A stretch of DNA of 9,338 nt. Source: Rhodobacteraceae bacterium UBA6273. GTDB lineage: Bacteria; Pseudomonadota; Alphaproteobacteria; Rhodobacterales; Rhodobacteraceae. Below are positions 1 through 5,178 of this stretch, in pieces. The notes under the pieces were generated by a model. It was not told the origin of the DNA. It made no database searches and was given only the letters and a program-made list of their open reading frames with translations. The stretch spans positions 1 through 9,338 of the forward strand of contig DJUV01000283.1 in the NCBI GenBank assembly GCA_002440625.1, read 5' to 3'. Position numbers and translations under genes: made by a program. Positions within the stretch are counted from its first letter, which is position 1, and the number at the start of each line of letters is the position of its first letter.

Positions 1-306
1 CACATGGCCGACGACATCATCGTCATGTATCTCGGCCGCGCGGTTGAGAAAGGCCCGACGGAAGAGGTCTTCGCCCATCCGCGCCACCCCTACACCAAGG
101 CGCTTCTCTCGGCGACGCCGGTGGCCGATCCGAAGGCCGCGAAAAAGCGGATCAAGCTCGAAGGCGAACTGCCCTCGCCGCTGAACGTCCCGCCGGGCTG
201 CGCCTTTGCGCCGCGTTGCTGGAAGGTTCAGGCGCGCTGCCGTGCCGAACGCCCCGAACTCGAAGGCGCGCCGCAAGCCGCCGCCTGCTTCTTTCCGGAA
301 GGCTGA
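1..306 (+). CDS. Oligopeptide/dipeptide ABC transporter ATP-binding protein, C-terminal part (5' truncated)
   Basis: This is the last 101 residues of a nucleotide-binding subunit of a peptide-type (Opp/Dpp) importer; the window edge removes the Walker A, signature and Walker B motifs. What remains starts just after the usual switch histidine region (H-M-A-D-D-I, then VMYLGR) and runs into the C-terminal oligo_HPY domain, with the diagnostic HPRHPYTKALLSATP at residues 25-39. It ends in a four-cysteine tail (Cys67, 73, 80, 96 of the fragment; GCAFAPRC core) typical of DppD/DppF-like ATPases, some of which are reported to bind an iron-sulfur cluster there. The protein acts on the cytoplasmic face and powers import of peptides or similar small amides. 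ATPase genes usually close such operons. The amidohydrolase follows on the same strand after 78 bp, so the imported substrate may feed it. The exact substrate cannot be told. Confidence 0.93.
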   Translation, partial: HMADDIIVMYLGRAVEKGPTEEVFAHPRHPYTKALLSATPVADPKAAKKRIKLEGELPSPLNVPPGCAFAPRCWKVQARCRAERPELEGAPQAAACFFPEG

Positions 307-319
307 GGCCCGTTCAAAA

Positions 320-337
320 TCGTTTGCCTGCAAACGA
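320..337. promoter_or_regulatory. Near-perfect 18-bp palindrome, candidate operator
   Basis: TCGTTTGC and GCAAACGA form perfect 8-bp arms around a CT centre. The site lies in the short gap between the ABC ATPase stop and the amidohydrolase start, about 48 bp upstream of the start chosen. The symmetry and AT-rich arms in G+C-rich DNA look like a dimeric repressor site (for example GntR- or LacI-type). As RNA it could also fold as a 7-bp stem with a CCTG loop, but no T-run follows on the plus strand, so a terminator is less likely. The regulator is unknown. Confidence 0.5.
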
Positions 338-384
338 AAGCTGTGGGAGCATCCGGCCCGAGTCCCTGACCAATGAGGCATGCC

Positions 385-1581
385 ATGGCCGAAGCCGCCG
401 CCGCCCCGACCGGCAAGACCAAGCTCGTCATCCGCAACATCGGCCAGATCCTCTCGGGCCGGATCGAGGAACCGCTGATCGACGGCGATTGCGTCATCTG
501 CGAGGGCGACCGGATCACGGCTGTCGGTTATGAAAAAGACCTCGATACCGGCGAGGCCACCACCATTGTCGATGCCAAGGGCGTCACCCTCTGCCCCGGC
601 CTCATAGACAGCCATGTCCACCCGGTGATCGGCGACTACACCCCGCGCCAGCAACAGTTGAACTGGATCGACTCGTGCCTCCACGGCGGCGTCACCACCA
701 TGATCTCCGCCGGTGAGGTTCACGCGCCGGGCCGCCCGCGCGACATCGTCGGCCTCAAGGCGATGGCGATCGCCAGCCAGCGCTGGTACGAAAACTTCCG
801 CCCCTCGGGCGTCAAGGTCCATTCCGGCGCCCCGGTGATCGAGGAAGGCATGGTCGAGGAAGATTTCCGCGATCTCGCCCAGGCCGGGGTCAAACTCCTC
901 GGCGAGGTTGGACTCGGCTCGGTCAAGGCCGGCGAGACGGCGGCCCAGATGGTGAAATGGGCGCGGAAATACGGCATCCAGTCGACGATCCACACCGGCG
1001 GCCCCTCGATCCCCGGCTCCGGCCTCATCGACAAGGATGTGGTGCTGGAAGCCGATGCCGACATCATCGGCCATATCAACGGCGGCCATACCGCGCTCCC
1101 CGACGACCAGATCACCTGCCTCTGCGAAAGCTGCCTTCGCGGCATCGAGATCGTCCACAATGGCAACGAACGCGCCGGCCTGCTCGCCATGCGCACCGCC
1201 TTCGAACTGAAACAGCCGGAACGGGTGATCCTCGGCACCGACGCACCAGCGGGGTCAGGCGTCCAGCCCCTCGGCATCCTCAGGATGGTCGCCATGCTCT
1301 CAAGCCTCGGCGATGTCCCGCCCGAGATCGCCTTCTGCTTTGCCACCGGCAACACCGCGCGGATGCGCGATCTCGACTGCGGCATCATCGAGGTGGGCCG
1401 CGCGGCGGATTTCGTCTTCCTCGACATGGCCCAGCATGCGCCTGGGCGCACCATGCTCGGCTCGGTCCATCAGGGCAACCTTCCGGGCGTCGGCATGACG
1501 GTGATCGACGGCATCGTCCGCACCACCCGCAGCCGCAACACCCCGCCCGCCACCCGCGTGCCGGAAGTGGTCAAGGGCTGA
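385..1581 (+). CDS. Enamidase-like metal-dependent amidohydrolase
   Basis: This is a cytoplasmic amidohydrolase-superfamily enzyme of 398 residues. By overall sequence it resembles enamidase (Ena) of Eubacterium barkeri, which opens 1,4,5,6-tetrahydro-6-oxonicotinate to 2-formylglutarate and ammonia. Similar stretches include IRNIGQILSG, HGGVTTMISAG, GVKVHSGA, GEVGLG, IHTGG, SIPGSG, HINGG, LGTDAPAGSG, PLGILR and the tail SRNTPPATR. Residues expected to hold the two metals are all present (numbered from the ATG at 373): His81 and His83 (HVH), Glu178 as bridging acid, His207, His234 and Asp290. I chose the ATG at 385 because GAGG at 375-378 sits 6 bp upstream of it; the in-frame ATG at 373 has no such site. 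The gene follows a peptide-type ABC ATPase gene, which suggests import of a cyclic or linear amide. No other nicotinate-fermentation genes are seen here, so the true substrate may differ. Confidence 0.88.
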   Translation: MAEAAAAPTGKTKLVIRNIGQILSGRIEEPLIDGDCVICEGDRITAVGYEKDLDTGEATTIVDAKGVTLCPGLIDSHVHPVIGDYTPRQQQLNWIDSCLHGGVTTMISAGEVHAPGRPRDIVGLKAMAIASQRWYENFRPSGVKVHSGAPVIEEGMVEEDFRDLAQAGVKLLGEVGLGSVKAGETAAQMVKWARKYGIQSTIHTGGPSIPGSGLIDKDVVLEADADIIGHINGGHTALPDDQITCLCESCLRGIEIVHNGNERAGLLAMRTAFELKQPERVILGTDAPAGSGVQPLGILRMVAMLSSLGDVPPEIAFCFATGNTARMRDLDCGIIEVGRAADFVFLDMAQHAPGRTMLGSVHQGNLPGVGMTVIDGIVRTTRSRNTPPATRVPEVVKG

Positions 1582-1596
1582 TCCCCTCACTTTCTG

Positions 1597-1621
1597 CCTG
1601 AAAAATACTCCCGCCGGAGGC
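1597..1621. repeat. Rhodobacterales-type dispersed intergenic element
   Basis: A run of five A's and TA precede CTCCCGCCGGAG, whose CTCC/GGAG arms can pair. On the minus strand it reads as a small GC hairpin followed by TATTTTT, the shape of an intrinsic terminator. From memory, near-identical stretches (GGCGGG, then GGATATTTTT or GAGTATTTTT) are common just after genes in Rhodobacteraceae genomes; this could not be checked here. It begins 15 bp after the amidohydrolase stop. It may terminate leftward transcription or be a chromosome-wide DNA signal. Confidence 0.5.
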
Positions 1622-1628
1622 GACCCGA

Positions 1629-1652
1629 GCCTGCAGGCGGATGCCTGCGGGC
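1629..1652 (+). repeat. 10-bp inverted repeat (hairpin) after the amidohydrolase gene
   Basis: GCCTGCAGGC (1629-1638) pairs with GCCTGCGGGC (1643-1652) around the loop GGAT, with one G-T wobble. It lies just past the dispersed element and is not followed by a T-run. It may act as a 3'-end stabiliser or a weak or factor-dependent termination site for the amidohydrolase transcript. Confidence 0.4.
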
Positions 1653-1765
1653 GAGAGGAAAGCTTGCGCCCGGAACGGGCGCTCCGCACCCTTTCATCAC
1701 AATGCAGGGATCGGCCCGCCCCGCGCCTTGCCAGCCGGCCGCTGCCCCGCCATCCTCGCGGCGCC

Positions 1766-1794
1766 TTGCACTGTCCCCTCGCCGGGCCTATTGC
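1766..1794 (+). promoter_or_regulatory. Possible sigma-70-type promoter of the DsbA-family gene
   Basis: TTGCAC (1766-1771) and TATTGC (1789-1794) are 17 bp apart. Transcription would begin near 1800, giving a leader of about 20 bases before the start at 1824. The matches to consensus are partial. The placement does explain why an open frame running back to 1641 should not be used as the gene start. Confidence 0.35.
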
Positions 1795-1823
1795 GAATGA
1801 AATCCTTTGTCGCGGAGACCATG

Positions 1824-2570
1824 ATGAAACTCGCCCCCCTTGCCGCTGCCGCCCTGATCGGCCTCACCGCGCCGGCGCTGGCCCTTGACCTCAAGGCCAT
1901 GTCTGAGGAGGAGAAGGCCGCCTTCGGCGAGGCCGTGCGCGGCTATCTTCTTGAGAATCCCGAAGTGCTGAGCGAAGCGATCGATGTTCTGAACCAGCGT
2001 CAGGCCAACGCTGAGGCGGAAAACGACAGAACCCTCGTCAAGACCAATGCCGATGCCATCTTCGAGGATGGGGTGAGCTATGTCGGCGGCAATCCGGAGG
2101 GCGACATCACCGTCGTCGAGTTCATCGACTACAACTGCGGCTACTGCAAGAAGGCTCATCCCGAGGTGATGAAGCTTATCGCGAAGGATGGCAACATCCG
2201 CTACATCGTCAAGGAGTTCCCGATCCTCGGCGAGCAATCTGTGCTCGCCTCCCAGTTCGCCATCGCCGTCCTACAGGTCGCAGGACCGGAGGCCTACGAG
2301 AAGATCAACGCGGGCTTTTACGAGTCTTTCCGCGGCGACATGACACCCGACACGCTGGCCGCCTTCGCCAGGGAGTTCGGTCTTGATCCGGTGCCGATCA
2401 TGGCGAGGATGGACGCACCGGAGGTGACCAGGATCATCGCGGATAATCACGCGCTGGCGCAACGGTTGAAAATCACCGGCACGCCAGCCTTCGTGATGGG
2501 CGGCCAGATGATCCGGGGCTACGTGCCGCTGGCCACCATGCAAGAGACCGTGGCCGACGAACGCGGCTGA
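1824..2570 (+). CDS. Secreted DsbA-family thiol-disulfide oxidoreductase, ScsC-like
   Basis: This 248-residue protein probably makes, shuffles or reduces disulfides in the periplasm. Residues 1-20 (KLAPLAAAALIG, then APALA) form a signal peptide. Residues about 25-62 are a charged helical segment (SEEEKAAFGEAVRGYLLENP, then LNQRQ) like the N-terminal trimerisation region of ScsC-type proteins. The thioredoxin fold follows, with active site Cys105-Gly-Tyr-Cys108 (FIDYNCGYCKK) and the cis-proline loop TGTPAF at 218-223. The start at 1824 is preferred: GGAG at 1814-1817 is 6 bp upstream and the signal peptide begins at once. ATG 1821 and ATG 1797 are in-frame alternatives, and the frame back to 1641 is not gene-like. 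No membrane partner (DsbB, DsbD or ScsB) is in the window. Oxidase versus isomerase activity cannot be decided from sequence. Confidence 0.92.
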   Translation: MKLAPLAAAALIGLTAPALALDLKAMSEEEKAAFGEAVRGYLLENPEVLSEAIDVLNQRQANAEAENDRTLVKTNADAIFEDGVSYVGGNPEGDITVVEFIDYNCGYCKKAHPEVMKLIAKDGNIRYIVKEFPILGEQSVLASQFAIAVLQVAGPEAYEKINAGFYESFRGDMTPDTLAAFAREFGLDPVPIMARMDAPEVTRIIADNHALAQRLKITGTPAFVMGGQMIRGYVPLATMQETVADERG

Positions 2571-2591
2571 TCACGGCAAGGGATCAGGCCG
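2564..2591. terminator. Hairpin spanning both convergent stop codons, candidate bidirectional terminator
   Basis: CTGATC (2567-2572) pairs with GATCAG (2582-2587) across a 9-base loop. It is extended by CGG (2564-2566) with CCG (2589-2591) past one bulged G. Each arm contains the TGA stop of one convergent gene (2568-2570 plus, 2584-2586 minus). No T-run follows on either strand, so intrinsic termination is uncertain. Confidence 0.3.
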
Positions 2592-3711
2592 GAATGCGCG
2601 AGGCGATGTAGCGGGCGAATTCGAAGTTCGGCCGCTCGAGGTGGCTCAGCGGCCCCGGCTCCGACATCCCTGCCGAGATGCCCTGATAGACCCGCTCGGT
2701 ACAGCCCTTGTCCTCCATGTTCACTTCATCGAGGAGGGTCTTCAGCCGGTCGAAATGCTCGCGCGATTTCGGATCGGCAAGGAATTCCGGCGCAAGGCCC
2801 CCACCGTAAAGCACGTTGACATGGCCCGGCCCGTCGGGCGTCAGCGACAGATACCAGAAGTAGCCCGGCGTCAGCGTGATCATGAGGGACGGGTAGATCG
2901 ACAGAAGCCAGGTCGTGCGCCGCTCGTCACCCTCAAGCGTGGTGTTCGTCGGATGCGCCAGCGTCAGATCAAGCGCGTCATTCTTCAGAATGAAATGGTA
3001 GTTGAAGGCGGCGTCGCCTTCCGGGCAGGTCATCTTCAGAAGATCGACATGGCCGCCGATGGTGCCTTCGTGGCAGACCGGCAGGTGGTAGCTTTCCATG
3101 AAATTCTCGGCCAGCACCTTCCAGTTGGTGCCCCAGCGGAAGGTTTCGCGGAAGTCCTCGTGGTAGTTTTCCATGTGGTACTTGCCGACCAGCGCCTCGA
3201 CGCCCTTCAGCCGTTCGGCGGGTGACGGCGCGTCGGGGTTCAGCGTCACCATGATCCAGCCGAGCCAGACCTCGCAGCGGATCTGCGGCAGCGCGATGTT
3301 GTCGCGGCAGAAGCCTTCGTTCAGCGTCATCGCCGGGGCACCGCGCAGCTTGCCGTCCAGCGCATAGGTCCAGGCGTGATAGGGGCAGACGATCAGCCGC
3401 GTGTTGCCGCGCCCTTCCAGAAGCGTCGACATCCGGTGGCGGCAGACGTTGGACATGGCCCTGATCTCGCCGTCGCGGTCACGAAGCACGATCACCGGCT
3501 CCCCTGCGATGGTCATCGTCAGGTAGTCGCCCGGATTGGGCAGCGCCTCGGCCCGGCCGGCACAAAGCCATTCCTGGGCGAAGATATGCGTCTGCTCCTG
3601 CGCCAGGAACTCCGGCGAGGTATAGACCGCTTTCGGCATCGCATGGGCGCGCTCGAAGGGAACGGAGACGTTGGCGTGAAGTTCGGCAGCGGGTGACAGC
3701 GGCTTGTTCAT
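2584..3711 (-). CDS. Rieske non-heme iron oxygenase alpha subunit, quaternary-amine demethylase type
   Basis: This 375-residue cytoplasmic oxygenase component resembles the glycine betaine/carnitine/stachydrine group (GbcA, CntA and relatives). Such enzymes hydroxylate the substrate next to a quaternary nitrogen, causing C-N cleavage or demethylation. The N-terminal Rieske domain binds [2Fe-2S] through Cys90-x-His92 and Cys109-x2-His112 (CRH and CPYH). The catalytic domain carries His209 and His214 (SYHLPVCH), with Asp334 (NMEDKG) as probable third iron ligand. Glu206, three residues before His209, takes the place of the bridging Asp of naphthalene dioxygenase; carnitine monooxygenase CntA also uses Glu. 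The length matches CntA-like proteins. The start is supported by GGAGGT, five bases upstream (ACCTCC at 3717-3722 on the plus strand). No reductase partner is in the window. It is divergent from the LtrA-like gene and convergent with the DsbA-like gene. The substrate is not determined. Confidence 0.9.
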   Translation of the reverse strand: MNKPLSPAAELHANVSVPFERAHAMPKAVYTSPEFLAQEQTHIFAQEWLCAGRAEALPNPGDYLTMTIAGEPVIVLRDRDGEIRAMSNVCRHRMSTLLEGRGNTRLIVCPYHAWTYALDGKLRGAPAMTLNEGFCRDNIALPQIRCEVWLGWIMVTLNPDAPSPAERLKGVEALVGKYHMENYHEDFRETFRWGTNWKVLAENFMESYHLPVCHEGTIGGHVDLLKMTCPEGDAAFNYHFILKNDALDLTLAHPTNTTLEGDERRTTWLLSIYPSLMITLTPGYFWYLSLTPDGPGHVNVLYGGGLAPEFLADPKSREHFDRLKTLLDEVNMEDKGCTERVYQGISAGMSEPGPLSHLERPNFEFARYIASRIPA

Positions 3712-3777
3712 GGCGCACCTCCAGGACGGGTCGCAGCAGGCTCGCGCCGAATGGCCCCATCCGTCAAGTCCGTATGC

Positions 3778-3793
3778 GACATTTTCATATGTC
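3778..3793. promoter_or_regulatory. Dyad GACAT-N6-ATGTC in the divergent region, candidate operator
   Basis: GACATTTTCATATGTC lies 67-82 bp upstream of the Rieske start, in the AT-richest part of the 230-bp divergent region (3712-3941). The symmetry weakly continues outward (TG at 3775-3776, CA at 3796-3797). A stretch of A's follows at 3795-3807. Read on the minus strand it includes TTGTAGACAT, somewhat like GntR-family half-sites. No convincing -35/-10 pair is visible for either gene. Confidence 0.35.
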
Positions 3794-3906
3794 TACAAAC
3801 AAAAAAACTCACTGCCGTCCGATAAGGGGCGTGGCGGGCTTGCCAGATTTCCGCATCCCGGCACCGCCTTGCCGCAGACGATCTTGCAGCCGCGCGCAGC
3901 CTGCGC

Positions 3907-3937
3907 TTTCCTTTCGGCGAACAGACGCGAAAGGAAA
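3907..3937 (+). promoter_or_regulatory. Perfect 10-bp hairpin sequestering the ribosome binding site of the LtrA-like gene
   Basis: TTTCCTTTCG (3907-3916) and CGAAAGGAAA (3928-3937) are exact reverse complements around an 11-base loop. The right arm contains the only Shine-Dalgarno sequence for the gene at 3942, AAGGA at 3931-3935. In mRNA it would pair fully with TCCTT at 3909-3913. Six of the ten pairs are A-U, so the stem is of moderate strength in an otherwise G+C-rich transcript. This is the layout of translational on/off control by temperature, protein or other RNA. It could instead be a DNA operator. Confidence 0.6.
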
Positions 3938-3941
3938 CCGG

Positions 3942-5096
3942 ATGCCCCTTGCCCTCAGGCCGATGAGCCCGCGCGATCCTCATGAACACCACCGCGTTGC
4001 GACGACGCTGGAGCTTTTCTTCGACCTCGTCACCGTTCTTGCCATCGCGGCGGCTGCGGCGGGCTTCCATCACTCCATTTCCGCGGGCCACGGGCTTGAG
4101 GGTTTGCCGCGTTTCGCCTTCCTCTTCATGGCGATCTGGTGGGCCTGGATGAACGTCACCTGGTTCGCCTCGGCCTTTGACAATGACGATGCCGTCTATC
4201 GCATCCTGCTGATGGTCATCATGGGGGGCGAGCTGATCTTTGCCGGCACTGCAACCCGTATCTACGAAACGATGGACCTTGGGCTTGGCATCATCGGCTG
4301 GGTCATCATGCGCTTCGGCATGATCGCGCTTTGGCTCCGTGCCGCGGCGGGGAGCCCGGAACACAAGACCACGGCGCTGCGCTATGCCGGCGGCATCTTC
4401 GTGGCGCAGCTTTACTGGGTCATGCTCTACCTCTTCGCCGATCCGGCTTCGCCCTGGTTCTACGTGATCGGTTTTGCGGGCTACATCGTGGAGCTTGCGG
4501 TGCCGGTCTATGCCGAACGCGCCCGGCAGACACCTTTCAACCGCCACCACATCATCGAACGCTACGGGCTTTTGATGATCATCTCGCTGGGCGAGATCGT
4601 TCTGGCCATTTCGTATGGCTACGGGCTTCTGAACGAGGCCGAAAGCCCCTTGGCGGTCGCGCTTTGCGCAACCTCGGCGCTGGTCATCGTCTTTGCCATC
4701 TGGTGGGTCTACTTCTGCGAGGACGAACATATGCCGAAGACCGACCTGACCCACGCGATCCTCTGGGGTTACGGCCATGTCTTCATCTTCGCCGCCACTG
4801 CCGCACTTGGATCGGCCATCGCCGCCTCACTCGATGTCGCCGCGCAAGAGGCAGAGACGATCCAGGCGGAAGTGTCGAAATGGCTCGGGATCAGCCTCGC
4901 GCTTGGCACCGCAACTCTCTGGTTCGTGCGCGACCGGCATCACCTGCTTTCGGGCAGGATCGCCCTGTCGCTGCCGGTGATGTCGGTGGTCTATCTCATT
5001 GCCGGGTTCCTCGGCCTGCCGGTCTGGGGTTTCGCCATTCTCGCCGTCCTGACGGTGATCTGGAGGTCGCCGCCTGCCCGCGCTGACGCGGCCTGA
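3942..5096 (+). CDS. LtrA-family (low temperature requirement A) multi-pass membrane protein
   Basis: This 384-residue inner-membrane protein has about 11-12 hydrophobic segments (roughly 24-40, 57-75, 87-105, 112-133, 147-165, 171-190, 209-229, 238-258, 273-297, 314-329, 339-357, 360-375). Family signs are TTLELFFDLV (21-30) at the first segment, HHIIERYGL (202-210) followed by SLGE (215-218), and FAIWWVYF (251-258). The family is named after a Listeria locus needed for growth in the cold; its biochemical role is unknown. The ATG at 3942 is chosen because AAGGA (3931-3935) lies six bases upstream and family similarity begins soon after; ATG 3963 is an in-frame alternative. The open frame continuing upstream to 3693 overlaps the divergent gene and lacks family similarity. 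The ribosome binding site lies inside a perfect hairpin, suggesting translational control. Confidence 0.88.
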   Translation: MPLALRPMSPRDPHEHHRVATTLELFFDLVTVLAIAAAAAGFHHSISAGHGLEGLPRFAFLFMAIWWAWMNVTWFASAFDNDDAVYRILLMVIMGGELIFAGTATRIYETMDLGLGIIGWVIMRFGMIALWLRAAAGSPEHKTTALRYAGGIFVAQLYWVMLYLFADPASPWFYVIGFAGYIVELAVPVYAERARQTPFNRHHIIERYGLLMIISLGEIVLAISYGYGLLNEAESPLAVALCATSALVIVFAIWWVYFCEDEHMPKTDLTHAILWGYGHVFIFAATAALGSAIAASLDVAAQEAETIQAEVSKWLGISLALGTATLWFVRDRHHLLSGRIALSLPVMSVVYLIAGFLGLPVWGFAILAVLTVIWRSPPARADAA

Positions 5097-5120
5097 CCCT
5101 GCCATGCCGCTTCAGGAACA

Positions 5121-5148
5121 TTGCCCTTGGCGGGAAAGGGCTTAGATA
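5121..5148 (+). promoter_or_regulatory. Probable promoter of the corrinoid-activase-like gene
   Basis: TTGCCC (5121-5126) and TAGATA (5143-5148) are 16 bp apart in the 73-82 bp gap after the LtrA-like gene. Transcription would start near 5155, leaving a leader of about 25 bases. The TTGcc/TTAGATAGG style fits vegetative promoters as I know them from Rhodobacteraceae. Its presence suggests this gene is not simply read through from upstream. Confidence 0.45.
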
Positions 5149-5178
5149 GGCATGCGAACAGACTGAAAGATGCAGGCC

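Noticed and set aside
720..1454. 244-codon open frame on the minus strand opposite the amidohydrolase gene
   Set aside because: It is the antisense shadow of a gene with intact catalytic motifs; no ribosome site or domain is seen.
1641..1823. Upstream extension of the DsbA-family frame to ATG 1641
   Set aside because: The added sequence is Cys/Pro/Arg-rich, would bury the signal peptide, and overlaps a possible promoter and hairpin; a good ribosome site precedes 1824.
3693..3941. Upstream extension of the LtrA frame to ATG 3693
   Set aside because: It overlaps the start of the divergent Rieske gene and the regulatory dyads and has no family similarity; 3942 has a well-spaced ribosome site.
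3708..4778. 356-codon open frame on the minus strand opposite the LtrA-like gene
   Set aside because: It is a highly charged, low-complexity translation without family signs, antisense to a clear membrane protein, and it overlaps the Rieske start region.
4331..5086. 251-codon plus-strand open frame in another phase within the LtrA-like gene
   Set aside because: The translation is Arg/His/Pro-rich with no hydrophobic pattern or motifs, while the overlapping LtrA frame is clearly real.
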